Program-made: the position numbers and the translations under genes | Notes under the pieces: generated by a model | What the model was told of the DNA's origin: nothing | Seen by the model: the letters and a program-made list of their open reading frames with translations, nothing else | Database searches by the model: none | Shown here: positions 1 to 10,200 of the stretch, one piece after another | Layout: each line of letters opens with the position of its first letter | How positions within the stretch are numbered: position 1 is the stretch's first letter | NCBI GenBank assembly: GCA_025331445.1 | Contig: JAIWNE010000033.1 | Coordinates: 1 to 64,000 of the forward strand | Direction of reading: 5' to 3' | Length of the DNA stretch: 64,000 nt | Origin: Blakeslea trispora | Lineage: Eukaryota > Mucoromycota > Mucoromycetes > Mucorales > Choanephoraceae

Positions 1-441
1 GCACTTTCATTTTTAATACAATTTCAAGAACGGTTCTCCATGTCAAAAGCAGCCCATCTAGAATCAACAGCCACAACTACAAGACCTGCACAGAATAATA
101 AAAGTACGTCAATTCAATCAACGTTCTTTTCTGGCACTCTATTGAGTCCTCTCTCGCTCTTTTTTTTTTATTAGATAAACCAAGGTTAAACAAGGAAGCT
201 ACAATATATTCATGCACAGCAGGTTCTTTTTCTGGATCAGGAATTGAGTCAATTCATCTTACAACTGAACAAGATACACTGGTTCTTTTACATAGGAGCA
301 AATCAGCACCTTCTATCCAGTGTAGTCGATTGTATGGATCCTATGAGCCTCAACAGATTGTACATTTAAATAGAGCTCAAAGCCATCATAGAACAAGGCA
401 TACAATCGCAACAGACCAAAGCGCAACAGAATATCCCTAGA
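1..441 (+). CDS. 3' end of an unidentified gene (5' end outside window)
   Basis: An open frame in phase with base 2 runs from the left edge. An open segment from about 177 ends at the TAG at 439-441 and reads ...SGSGIESIHLTTEQ... to ...DQSATEYP. The two can be joined by an intron ending at the polypyrimidine-AG at 173-174. The best-looking donor (GTACGTC at 104) is in the wrong phase, whereas a weaker one at 108 keeps the frame, so the exact splice is unresolved. The product is Ser/Thr/Gln-rich and I recognise no domain. It may equally be a decayed gene end. Low certainty. Confidence 0.35.
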
Positions 442-698
442 ACGTTGCTGTTAAATTATAGATCTCTTATATTATACATATATACATATTGATGTTTTTC
501 TTAGTGTTAAACCAAATAATTGTTATTTACGAATCTACCTGTTCTCTTACATAAAGAATAGCCTTCAACCTCTAAATTTTGATTTACAATAAACAACAAG
601 ATGATGCCCATTGGAAAAGATTAGGTATTCAAATTGGCAAAATTCAATAAAGACATCCTATTCAAATGTTCAGCAAATCATCCTGTCAACAAACAACT

Positions 699-733
<35 letters not shown>

Positions 734-1502
734 AAAGCATGACGACGCATAATCGTGACATAAACGAATATAACAGCTAATAGGTACAAACAACCTTATA
801 AGATGGCACCTTTCAAACACCTTTTGTTTTCTATTTTGATTTGTTACAAACAGTGCATCTTTCTTTTCAATTCTTAATTGGACATGTTTAATGTTCAAAA
901 TGGGAGGGATTCTTTCTTTTTCGAACGCCATAGAATAATTCTTTAATAAACTATTAAAACAATCAAATAAAGCATGAGATGAATGGTTATTATCATCCAC
1001 TTGTTGAGTCAAGCTTATTGGTTCTTTGCTGATAACTATGTATGCAACGAAAAAACAATTGAAGCCTTTATTCTTCTCCACCTTTATTGAAGCTCTTCAA
1101 CTATTGCATCTCTATTTTTTTTTGAAGGGCCATTATTATTGATGAACAAAAAAAAAAAACCTTGGCAAAGCTTTTGAATAAATTGCATTTTCTCTTCAAA
1201 AAAAAAATAATGCGATGATGAGCTATCAAAGTGCTCCTCCCGATTTGAAATACAGCAAGTTGTGAGAAGATGAGACAAGCTAAAATACTCACTGTTTTCT
1301 TGTGAATAATACTTACTGTTGATCATCTAAACACATTGCTTTTTCATATGCTTCGGTGAATAAATAGCTTTCTTCTATTCAATCCAATAGTTTATTGATT
1401 ATAAATTTAGGTCCCGTTCATCATTAACTGGATTCCTCTCAACCTTTCGTGTACCCAAATATAGCTCTAAAAAAGGTGTATTTCAAGACACCATGTACTA
1501 CT
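442..1502. other. AT-rich spacer left of the large element
   Basis: No supported gene. It contains a (GA)n microsatellite at about 702-730 and several A/T homopolymers. Short open frames on the minus strand here are low-complexity and have no recognisable domain. It ends at the TA dinucleotide (1503-1504) that flanks the Tc1/mariner-like element. Confidence 0.6.
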
Positions 1503-1504
1503 TA

Positions 1505-1616
1505 CAGTGCTTCCGGTTCCAATTGGTCATTTTTTTGAAAATTTGGTCTCCCCAAAAATACTAAAAATAGAGCTTCATTTGGTCACTTTTTTGACTCTCA
1601 ATTGGTTGATTTTTCG
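1505..1616 (+). repeat. Left terminal inverted repeat
   Basis: It is 112 bp long and pairs with 11431-11541 in inverse orientation. It starts CAGTGCTTCCGGTTCC and ends at GATTTTTCG; homology stops abruptly after that point. Inside it, and continuing to about 1680, are degenerate units of roughly 23-25 bp containing A(A/T)T(T/C)GGT(C/T), possible transposase binding sites. Confidence 0.88.
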
Positions 1617-1700
1617 AATCTCAATCGGTTACTTATTTAGACTTCATTTGGTTAATTTTTTGAACATCATTTGGTCATACAATAGAGACGCTGCTCCTTC

Positions 1701-2864
1701 TTAGATAGGCTCTTTATTCAAACACTTGGGAAAAGTATTTATGGAATGCTGAATGTAGTTTCTTATATTCTGAAGCGGTACCTTCTCACAAGCATCCATC
1801 ATTCGCGAAGTAAGAGTCTCATTATCTTTAAGTTTTTCTCTCTTAACATAGTCCTTAAGATCCTTCCAAAGTTGCTCAATTGGATTTAGTTCGGGTGAGT
1901 AAGGTGGAAGATACACAGGTATATATCCACGACGAATTATGATGGGATCAACGATGTTATGAACGTGGATGGGAGCATTATCCATGACAATGTGATAGCC
2001 CCTCATTTCTGGAAACTGATCCATAATATCCATCGTATCCACAACAAACTGCATGAAATGGTTACCAGTAGTACCCTTTGGCAAGTTGAGACGATCTTCT
2101 GGAGCCTTTCTTTTCGTAGCACCAGCTACTTTTCTCCTCTTCACATTAGCAGCTTCTCTAATACTTACATTGACAATGCCAGCAGACGATACAGCGCCGA
2201 GAGCAGTCTTTGATACTGCTTTTGTAGATGGCGTTTCTTCAATAGCTGGCTCTCCTTTCTTTGACCAGGCTCTGCCTCGAGTCATTTTGACCTTGAAGCC
2301 AGATTCATCAACAAATATACAATTGTTGTGGTAGTCGATTCCCTTTGCAACCCATTCAGCAACCCAAGCTGCCCTAGCCTCGAGAGTTTTGGTACTGTTT
2401 CGTTGAACTGGATGGCGAGTAATACTCTTCAAGCTAAGGTTACATTCATTCTTCATGAATTCAGCAACTCTTGTCTTCTTTATTGTCAATCCTTCAAAGC
2501 TATTGATGAGTGCCTCCACGCCATCCTGAATAGTTGCTGTGGGCTTTTCGTCATAGAAGCATATCAACATGTCTTTATGTTGCTCGTTTAACTGCGATAT
2601 GCGCTGCTTGCCTGTCTTGTTTGTCTTCTTTTCAGGAATACCAGCATCAGGGTTGGACTTGTATTCAGCCCTCCATTTTCGAGCTGTGTACTTGTTGACA
2701 TTTGCAAGTCTGCAAGACTCATCATGAGTCATGCCTTTCTCGAAAGCGTAATGTATGTACGCCTTTCGTTGATAAGGAGTATATTTCGTATACTCCGTAG
2801 CTCTATCTTTCTTCTCTGGTGCTTCTTTCATAGTGGTGTCATGGCCTGTTGATGGAGTCAACAT
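1701..2864 (-). CDS. Tc1/mariner (IS630-like) DD34E transposase
   Basis: A 387-codon intact frame without introns. The N-terminal ~100 residues form a helix-turn-helix region (YTPYQRKAYIHYAFEKG..., then RLANVNKYTARKW). The catalytic DDE_3 domain follows: first Asp in FVDESGF, second Asp in VMDNAPIH, and Glu in SPELNPIEQLW. There are 34 residues between the second Asp and the Glu, the Tc1-type DD34E spacing. All three catalytic residues and the C-terminal region are present, with no stop or frameshift, so the protein could be active. It catalyses cut-and-paste at the terminal repeats in the nucleus, duplicating TA. It reads toward the left terminal repeat, 85 bp away. A basic segment (KRRKVAGATKRKAP) between the first and second Asp may be a nuclear localisation signal. 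Confidence 0.93.
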   Translation of the reverse strand: MLTPSTGHDTTMKEAPEKKDRATEYTKYTPYQRKAYIHYAFEKGMTHDESCRLANVNKYTARKWRAEYKSNPDAGIPEKKTNKTGKQRISQLNEQHKDMLICFYDEKPTATIQDGVEALINSFEGLTIKKTRVAEFMKNECNLSLKSITRHPVQRNSTKTLEARAAWVAEWVAKGIDYHNNCIFVDESGFKVKMTRGRAWSKKGEPAIEETPSTKAVSKTALGAVSSAGIVNVSIREAANVKRRKVAGATKRKAPEDRLNLPKGTTGNHFMQFVVDTMDIMDQFPEMRGYHIVMDNAPIHVHNIVDPIIIRRGYIPVYLPPYSPELNPIEQLWKDLKDYVKREKLKDNETLTSRMMDACEKVPLQNIRNYIQHSINTFPKCLNKEPI

Positions 2865-2889
2865 TGGTGCGCTGCTTGTTGCCAGTCGA

Positions 2890-3169
2890 ATGGAAGCTGT
2901 CCAGCTTGTAAGTCAAAAAAAGCCTATGAAGGAGAGTCTTTACCTGTAAGTTTTTTATTTGTTTATATGAGCCGGATAAATATATTCATACATCTCTCGT
3001 TCTGCTTAATATTAGGTTGCTTTCTTGTGTGCTTGACGTTCCCTCCAATCGAAGTGCATTTGTTTTGGATGTGGAAGAAAAAATTTTGAGAAGAATCAGA
3101 AGAGCTGCAGGATGTTTACCATCCTTAGACTTTAACCCTGATCTTTTATTCAATTTCTTCAAATTTTAG
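2890..3169 (+). CDS. Possible small spliced gene, unknown function
   Basis: ATG at 2890 opens a frame (MEAVQLVSQ...) to a GTAAGT donor at 2946. An acceptor at 3014-3015 (AATATTAG) restores the same frame, which continues ...LDVEEKILRRIRRAAG... to the TAG at 3167-3169, about 70 residues. The donor, acceptor and kept phase support it. No family is recognised. It may be a fragment of a longer cargo gene, because the frame is also open upstream of the ATG across the divergent transposase start. Confidence 0.3.
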
Positions 3170-3294
3170 TAAGCAAGAACTAGCCGGCCTACTCGCTACG
3201 CTCGTTTTACGGTCGTCGTCGCCTCACGGTTCGGATGCTGAATTAGTTCTGCTTTCTGAAGCACACATGTATTGTTATAGATGAAGTATGTAAA

Positions 3295-3909
3295 TTAGAT
3301 CAGGAGTTCTGGAAAGATGATATTATCGATGAGATTTTGTTGGTTAGAAGGATCAGATTTATGCAAGACATGTATGTCTTGTAAGTTGGTGGAGCGAGAG
3401 AAAGCAACATATAGTTGCCCATGTGTGAATGGCGAAGTACGGAGGTCAATCCCAACGTTAGAAAGTGATTGACCTTGCGACTTGTTGATAGTCATGGCAA
3501 AACTTAGTTTGACAGGAAATTGTTTTCTTGACAATATGAAGGGATACTCATCTTCTAAGGTTGCTAGTTCTATTCGAGGAATGAGCTCAACTTGTTCTTG
3601 GTTGGATCGACTGTTGTTGAGGACAATGACTTTCAATACGTATTGACCAATTTCTTTGACTACCAATCTGCTACCATTGCGGAGACCTTTTCGAGGGTCA
3701 AGATTTCTCAAGAGCATTACAATACAGCCTACTTTCAAGGTCAACTTTGCAGGAGGAAAGTTGCCTGGGTTCAGCGTTTGAAGATACTCATCAGAAACTC
3801 TGTAGACTTCATTGCTGGCATTTTCTTCTTGTGAATAGTCGGCTTTATCTGCCGAAGTCAAAGTGACGGATTCACCAGGCATCAGTTCGAGTACCTTTTC
3901 ATTCAGCAA
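3295..3909 (-). pseudogene. PIF1-like helicase, C-terminal fragment
   Basis: 204 codons with the C-terminal signature of PIF1-family and Helitron-type helicases: LKVGCIVMLLRNLDP, RKGLRNGSRL, then INKSQGQSL and HGQLYVAFSRST (motif V/VI region). The Walker A and B motifs and most of the ATPase core are absent, so the fragment cannot be a working helicase. Homology ends almost exactly where the promoter-like repeat at 3931 begins, which suggests truncation by that insertion or a junction of two captured pieces. It lies inside the large element as cargo or debris. Confidence 0.8.
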
Positions 3910-3930
3910 ATCGACAGTATATATATGATT

Positions 3931-4335
3931 TGTATGACATGATTTACTCGCATGCTTTCACTGATGCAAGGGCATTAATATATCATCCTACTCTTTTTTT
4001 TTTCTTTTTACTACAGAATAATGAACAGTAATCAAGGTAAATGATCTACATCAAGCTTTACTCTTTTCATGATAAGAATGAAGATTTGGTCTTTTTGTAT
4101 TGTTAAATAAAGAGCCAGGGTGTTCATTGTTTATAGCAGAGCCCAGACCAATTTACACAAAGATCAAACAAACAATCAATATATCAGCCAATGAGGACAA
4201 TTGATCAGTAATGTGGTCAATCTAATTTATAAAAACAAAAGAAAAAAAAAAGTACCTTTTCCTTCTTTTCTTTCTTCAATTATTATTTAGAATGAAAACA
4301 TTACAAACAAAGGTAACAAGGCTGTTCTTTAGGCT
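3931..4335 (+). repeat. Dispersed promoter-like repeat, copy 1
   Basis: About 400 bp, similar over its length to 50599-51008 and over its first ~140 bp to 45761-45911. Shared blocks include TTTACTRCAGAATAATG, AATTTGGTCTTTTT-type sequence, CCAATGAGGACAATTG, TCAGTAATGTGGTCAATCTA and TTTATAAAAAC. A CCAAT motif, a TATA-like motif and a pyrimidine tract precede an ATG with a short frame and an AAAG/GTAACAAG donor-like junction (about 4313). It looks like a mobilised promoter plus first exon, or the end of an unclassified transposon. No coding body follows. Confidence 0.65.
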
Positions 4336-4865
4336 GTGAAATATTTGCTAATGATCTCTTAGAGTAATTACTGCGCGCTTTCTTGCTGTCTAGATGACAT
4401 GCAGAAAAGTAACTGTTTGGAAAGAAGGCATGTATTTCATCATGATTGTTGTCGCGTATCTGTACTGATCAAAATGAATAGGCCTTTTTTATTTGTTCTT
4501 TTCTTAAGAAGAGGTAAGCGATCCATTCAAGAGCTAAAACGATGTCTAAGAAACAGAAAAACTAAGACAATGTTTACACTTTAGGTTTTTCTATGTTGGA
4601 GGTAATCTATACACTGTTTTTTTAGAGGGAAGGACAACTCTCCCCCTTAAACCCCCTACCCCTCTCAGGTTGATTCAGGCTTAATCTATGTAAGTTTATT
4701 CGCGTCTAGTACTAAATTCTTATATTATGTGGCTGTGCTCTAATTTTTCTCAAATTTCAGTAATACATGTTTTGATTCTTGAAAAAAAAAACAAGCAAAC
4801 AAACAAAGACAAAAGCTAATAGACACTTTACGTGATATAGCACTGTAAGAAAGAGAGAGAAGGCA

Positions 4866-5903
4866 ATGGAAGAAGAAGACGATGATGAAGATAAAGAAGG
4901 CAACGAAGAAGGCAAAGAGGCCAAAGGAAAAGGAAAGGAAGAAGATGCCGGCGAGGACCAAGAAGATACAGAGGAAATCCTGAGCAAGATGACTAGAAGA
5001 TGCAAGAAGGATAAGAATGAAGAGGGCTTGGCTTTAGTGGCAGTGACCAGAATGATTGCAGAAAATGACAACTGGTTTGACAGCATCACTGAGGAATCAT
5101 TTATTGATCAGCACCTCCTGCCATTTGTGAAAGTCATTTTTATGAATGATCGCACATTTGTCTACTGCAGGTAACTATTGCTTTTTCTCTTGCTAATTCG
5201 TTTTCTAACATGAAATGCAATTAGGTCTGCAGGAAGAATCCCCTTGAGCGATAGCTCACGCTCTTTGAGCAAAGGAAAAGATTCTTGCCTGGCGCTGAAG
5301 CCAGACTTTTGCGTCATGTATGATTTCCAAGGTGAAAATGTTGGTCTCTTGGCAATTGAGGTAAAGCTCCCCAATGCCCGCTCTTCCCAAGTGTTGAGTG
5401 ATCGATCAAAACTCGCTCTTGAGCTCAAGAGAATGATCGATCAACAAGTACTATAAGGCTCTAGAAAGCCTGAATCTTTTGGTGTCCTGGTTGAAGGTAA
5501 CATTCTTTTTTTTTTTTTTCAAACACTCCTTCATTCTTCAAGCAGATCGAATTGACACTATGTTACTCTAGGATTTGAGTGTACCTTCTTCTCGTGCTCC
5601 TTGCACCAAAGTGGTTGCTATGTGTTTGGTGAACTCCAGAGGCTTTCTCTGCCAAAGAGTGATGACGATCTGATGCTAATTCCAGATCTAGTCCTTGCAT
5701 TTATGAAGATGAAGGTAAGTGTGATTTGAACCTGTTTCATGCAGACAAAATAACTAGTTATTTGTTTTATCTAGCGAGCAATGAAGGACAGCATCGCTCA
5801 GCTGAGAAAGAAGCAGAAAACAGAGCAGCTTACATCTCTTGAGCCAATGATCAAGCAGACTGTGGAGCTCCCGCAAAAACTTGCATCTTCTTCTTGTATA
5901 TAA
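4866..5903 (+). pseudogene. PD-(D/E)XK nuclease-like gene with an in-frame stop
   Basis: Exons 4866-5170, 5225-5507, about 5573-5714 and 5775-5903, with good GT-AG borders. An acidic N-terminus (MEEEDDDEDKEG...) precedes a segment with LKPDFCVMYDF and, 18 residues on, LAIEVKLP: the PD...(D/E)XK arrangement of restriction-like nucleases. The same frame continues through ...GFECTFF... and ends ...LASSSCI. It is broken by a TAA at 5454-5456 within exon 2; the frame on both sides of the stop fits the exon 3 junction, so this is a point lesion rather than a gene end. It lies inside the large element. The nuclease assignment rests on the motif pattern only. Confidence 0.6.
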
Positions 5904-5960
5904 AATTGTATATAATATCTTCTTCTTGTAAATAAAACTGTATATAATATCTTCTTCTTT
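5885..5960 (+). repeat. 32-bp tandem repeat, about 2.3 copies
   Basis: Units begin ATCTTCTTCTTGTA(T/A)ATAAAA and continue CTGTATATAAT or TTGTATATAAT. They cover the end and 3' flank of the nuclease-like pseudogene. Confidence 0.7.
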
Positions 5961-7221
5961 ATTTCTACATTTTCTTTTAAGCATGTTCTAGCTGAAGTGA
6001 GAGCTCCCCTCTTTTTAATGCTTTAAGCTTGTGTTAATTGCAACAAAAACTTGTATTGCAAACTTGTTTGCTCCTAAAAAGAGAAAAACAGATCTACTCA
6101 TCCACTGATTGATGCAAAGCCCACTATTGATCAGGCATAAAGGTAAACTATCTAGAGCAAAACTACTCAAAGGGATTTTGCTATTTCATCTAGTAAGTAA
6201 TTTACTCGCAATAGAACAAAATCAAATGTTCAATGATTTACCTTTTCTTTCAATCAATGCTGTACCATACAGTTCATACACGTAACTAGATTCTGCACAA
6301 ACCGTTTGCTGTACCTTGATTCTAAGAGAGACATAACCAGTAAAAGAGGCTATAATAGTTGGCTTGCAAAAAAAAAAAAAAAAAGGAAAAAGTGCGCAAA
6401 CAGAGCAGAGCCTGAGCGAGAAGGGCCCCTTTTCAGTTACCCAGCCGGAAGGGTGATGATATACGCCCGCACAATTGCCAGAGCAAGTATGGCTCCAGAA
6501 TATTCTGCGTCTCTCTTGTTAGCAATTGCGCAGAAGAAGTAATATGGTTGATTAGAAAAGAGTTCAGACAACACACCAAACGATTTTTCATACGTTTATA
6601 GTAATTTTTGCTGCTCTTCCGCTAAATATTGAAAGGCTATTGGCTAGATTAAGATTTCAGTCTAAAATAACAGAAAATTACACAAGAAAATCAAAGGAAA
6701 TCAAAGTCAACAGATTACACAAGTCTAAGGGGCTTTTATTACTGGTTGTTGAGAATGAAAAGCATGAGCAAAAATCTGAGATAGAAAAAGAGAGATTTTA
6801 TTCGCGGACTCAGCACCTCAAGTTCTACAAGAAATGAAAGGGGGGTGAGTGAGTGAGGGGGTGCGAGTGAATTGGGGGTAAGCTAGGTTTTGATATAAAA
6901 TGATTGGAGGAGAGTGAGGAGTGTATGTGGGGTAGGGTGAATTTTGAAGGAAAAAAAGTACTTAGAAAAATTCACTTAAAGTACCGGACACAACTTTTGA
7001 ACTGATTTTTTGAGTCTTTTGGCTGTTATTTTGGCGGACCTGACATGCCTGGGGGAAACTCCGGCCCTAATTATCGATTTGATTGGATCATACAGACCAA
7101 TCATATCAATAATTAGGGCCAGTCTTTCAAGTGTACTCTCTCCGCTTTGCTAAATTTTGGTTTATCTGAGTAAAGAGAGAAAACGTGTAGTATCTTGATC
7201 ATTTTACTTCCTTTGGTTTCG
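5961..7221. other. Non-coding interior of the large element
   Basis: No supported gene. It holds a G-rich stretch at 6838-6945 (three runs of five or more G on the plus strand) and an inverted repeat at 7063-7120. A 78-codon plus frame at 6306-6542 has no recognisable domain and was not called. Confidence 0.5.
7063..7120. repeat. 24-bp inverted repeat around a 10-bp loop
   Basis: Arms 7063-7086 and 7097-7120 begin and end GGCCCTAATTAT / AATTAGGGCC and match at 22 of 24 positions. It could be a hairpin terminator or the remnant of a small nested transposon. Confidence 0.7.
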
Positions 7222-10200
7222 ATGAAAGACACTAAAAGAACATCTAAGAAACAAAACAACGTGAGATTCACAGGGCGCTTTTCAGCTACGAGAGGCTTTA
7301 TGCCCAACCAGCCCACTTTATTGACTGCTTTCAACTCTGCTCGCATCAGTAACAATGTTCAACCAGCTTCAACAGGAACATCATCAGACTTATTGACAGA
7401 AGAGCCAATATGACATGTATGAAACAACAAGATTTATCGTTATAATTTCTAATATTATCTTGTGCATTATAGAATACCTGTAACGTTCCTGAAGTAATTG
7501 CGATGTCTGATTCTGTGAGCGATCAGGAAAATGATGAAGACGATCTCCAACAAGATGATCGATTCGATCACGAGTAAGAGTTTGTTTCTGACAGCCTTCC
7601 TGGAAATAGCTTCTTGATCTCTTACTTTCAAGAAACTCAAAGTAGATTGTCCCGAGAAGATTACCCTTCTGAACATGCTAGAGGCACCTTTTGGATTGAG
7701 CCAATGATGCTCAAGAAGAACAAAAAGGCTGAATCTTTTTTATCAGCCTCGTATATTTTTGTGGATTCCTCATCTGTTGACTGAAGAAAGACTTGGAGGA
7801 TTGAAATGCTCACTCTGTAGCTCAAAGATGGAAACTAAGGGATTTAACAAAAACTCTTATGTCAATGAGATATCGATGTCTTTCTCCTCGGTGTGGTAAG
7901 ACAGTTAACGGCCATGATGGATCTATTGTGAAGCAACTTCCTTTAGAGCTTCAAATGGAATTTCCTTCCGTCTTAACCCATAAAGGTGGTGTGTCCAAGG
8001 TCGTCGCTGACTTGCTGAGACCATGCATTCAAAATTCTGTTGGTCCTGAGCGCTTCCGAAAAATTTTGCTTGAGCTGCATCACCTTCGTCATGATCGTCT
8101 TGAGCTTCAATACTTGCTTTCTGTCTTTAGAAAGAGAAACAGCATTGCAAGACATTTTCACCAGTCAGAGCTTAAAACATTCTCTACTTTCGAAGATCAA
8201 AGACAGTATGCCGGCTACGTACCTACAAGTACATATATTCGTACTTTGTATACTGCGATCATTGAGACTCTTCGTCATAAAATGGATAAACACATGATGC
8301 TTCTGGACGGAAAAGTTTTAAAGGGGGATCACTCGTTTAAGTTTCCCAAACACATGGCCAGAATTGAAGAAACTAGTGTATTTACTGCACTTTACACAGT
8401 AACAAATGAATATGAAGAAATTGTACAGCAATCCCTTGTTCCTTCTAAGGCATTGAGCTACCTTCGATTTCCGTTTGAGAAGATGCGTGAGGCATATGTG
8501 CTGTATGGTCATGAAATGCCAATCGCTTTCTTCACCGACAATGTCAAAGGTGATAAAAACTTTCTTGAAGGCATTTTTGAATCGTTGAAAGTCAACATGG
8601 AAACTCAACCAGATACCGAAGTTGAGCCTAGTGACTATGATCAAAGCTTCCTCGAACTGCCAAGAGAGATTCAAGTTGTTTATGTTGCTCGTGATTTTGG
8701 CTCTGTTGATCAATATTTCAAGAATCTCCTTGAAGATTTGAGCACTGATCGAGACAAGGTGGTGGGATTTGATGCTGAGTGGATGCCATTTTCAACTGAG
8801 AGTAAGGTTGATGTCATACAAGTGGCATATAGAGAAAAAGTTCTTGTAGCCCACATGGACAGATCTTGGGCAGAACTTCCACCTTACATGCAAGCATTTC
8901 TTAGAGATGCAGGTATAAGAAAAGTTGGACGGCAAGTTAGTGGTGATCTTGGACGAATTAACAGGAGCTATCACATCATGTGTCGTGGTGCTCTTGAGCT
9001 CGGATCGTTCTGCTCTGCAAGAAAATGTATTGCTAGTGGCCAAATGTCTTTGGCTGAGATTGCTTTCAGAGTTCTTGGGAAGGAAATAAGAAAGGAAGAG
9101 AGGTTGTCAAATTGGAGCCTTCCAATTTTATCTGCTGAGCAAATCCAGTACGCTGCTATTGATGCCTGGGCAAGTTTAGCTATTTACAGCCATGTGAAAA
9201 ACAGACCAGAGATTGGTACTAGAGTAACCTCTAGTAACTGTCTTCCTGGCACCTTTGTTGGCTATAAGCCTCATGGTATTAAACAGACAATAGCCCGTGG
9301 CAAAATCGTTAGTGAAAGAAGTAATTCTGATGTTGTCAAAATTTTAGTGACTAGATTGGATGTTCCTGGATTCGTTGCAAGCCTAGGTACAGGCATTTCA
9401 AGCAATGATCAAAGATCATTAGATTCTTTTGGCCCTGTTCCTTTTGAATTAAATATCTTGATGAAGGACTTAGTGACAGAAGCAGAAACAGAAGCTAGCA
9501 GCTTTAGCACAACACTTGAAGTAGCATCTGCTCAATGCCGTGTCAATAGTCATTCAACTAGCAGCTACACTGTTCCCGAGTCTGAAATCGATGAAGCTTT
9601 TGGGAAAATTTTTGATCAAAATCCTGACATGGTGGACAAAGATAGTTTCAAGCACGGCTACAGATTGTTCTCTAGCCTGAGACAAGAAGCAGATCCCAAC
9701 ATCTCTAAATTGTATACAAGAGTAGTGAAGGACATGTTTCATTTGATGGACATGATAAAGCCCTACAAGCGCCACACTTTATACAAAGAGTTCACTTGTA
9801 GATTTAGTGATTGCCTTTTTGTTTTGGATGAGGATGACAAGAAAATAGTTGAAGATGTTTTGGAAAGAAATGGCATGACATGGGATGCTAAGATGAAGTA
9901 TGACAGAAGTTGGGTTTTTAAGCGTGTTAGAAGAAGAGTGCCTTCACCTTCTGAGCTGCTTCCTTCCTTGAAATCATTGTTTTTGTCATTTGGCCCTTTA
10001 AAATGCTCAAAGTCTGCAAGAACACTATTTGACAAGCTTGCTTGGAAACATGCATTGAGTGTGCTCAAGACTGTAGAACTTGGTCATGCTTCTGATCCTC
10101 CTGGAGTTCAACTTTACTACAAGACAGGCATGAAAGACAAGTTCGGCTTGATCTTGTATAGATGTATAAGAGGTACAAACTCTCTAGAAGGTGGGGTTCA

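Noticed and set aside
686..1326. Minus-strand frames of 131, 80 and 63 codons
   Set aside because: Driven by the GA repeat and A/T runs; no domain, no splice logic.
5448..5464. A 17-nt intron removing the stop in the nuclease-like gene
   Set aside because: GT...AG borders exist, but 17 nt is far below any plausible spliceosomal intron; the stop is treated as a lesion.
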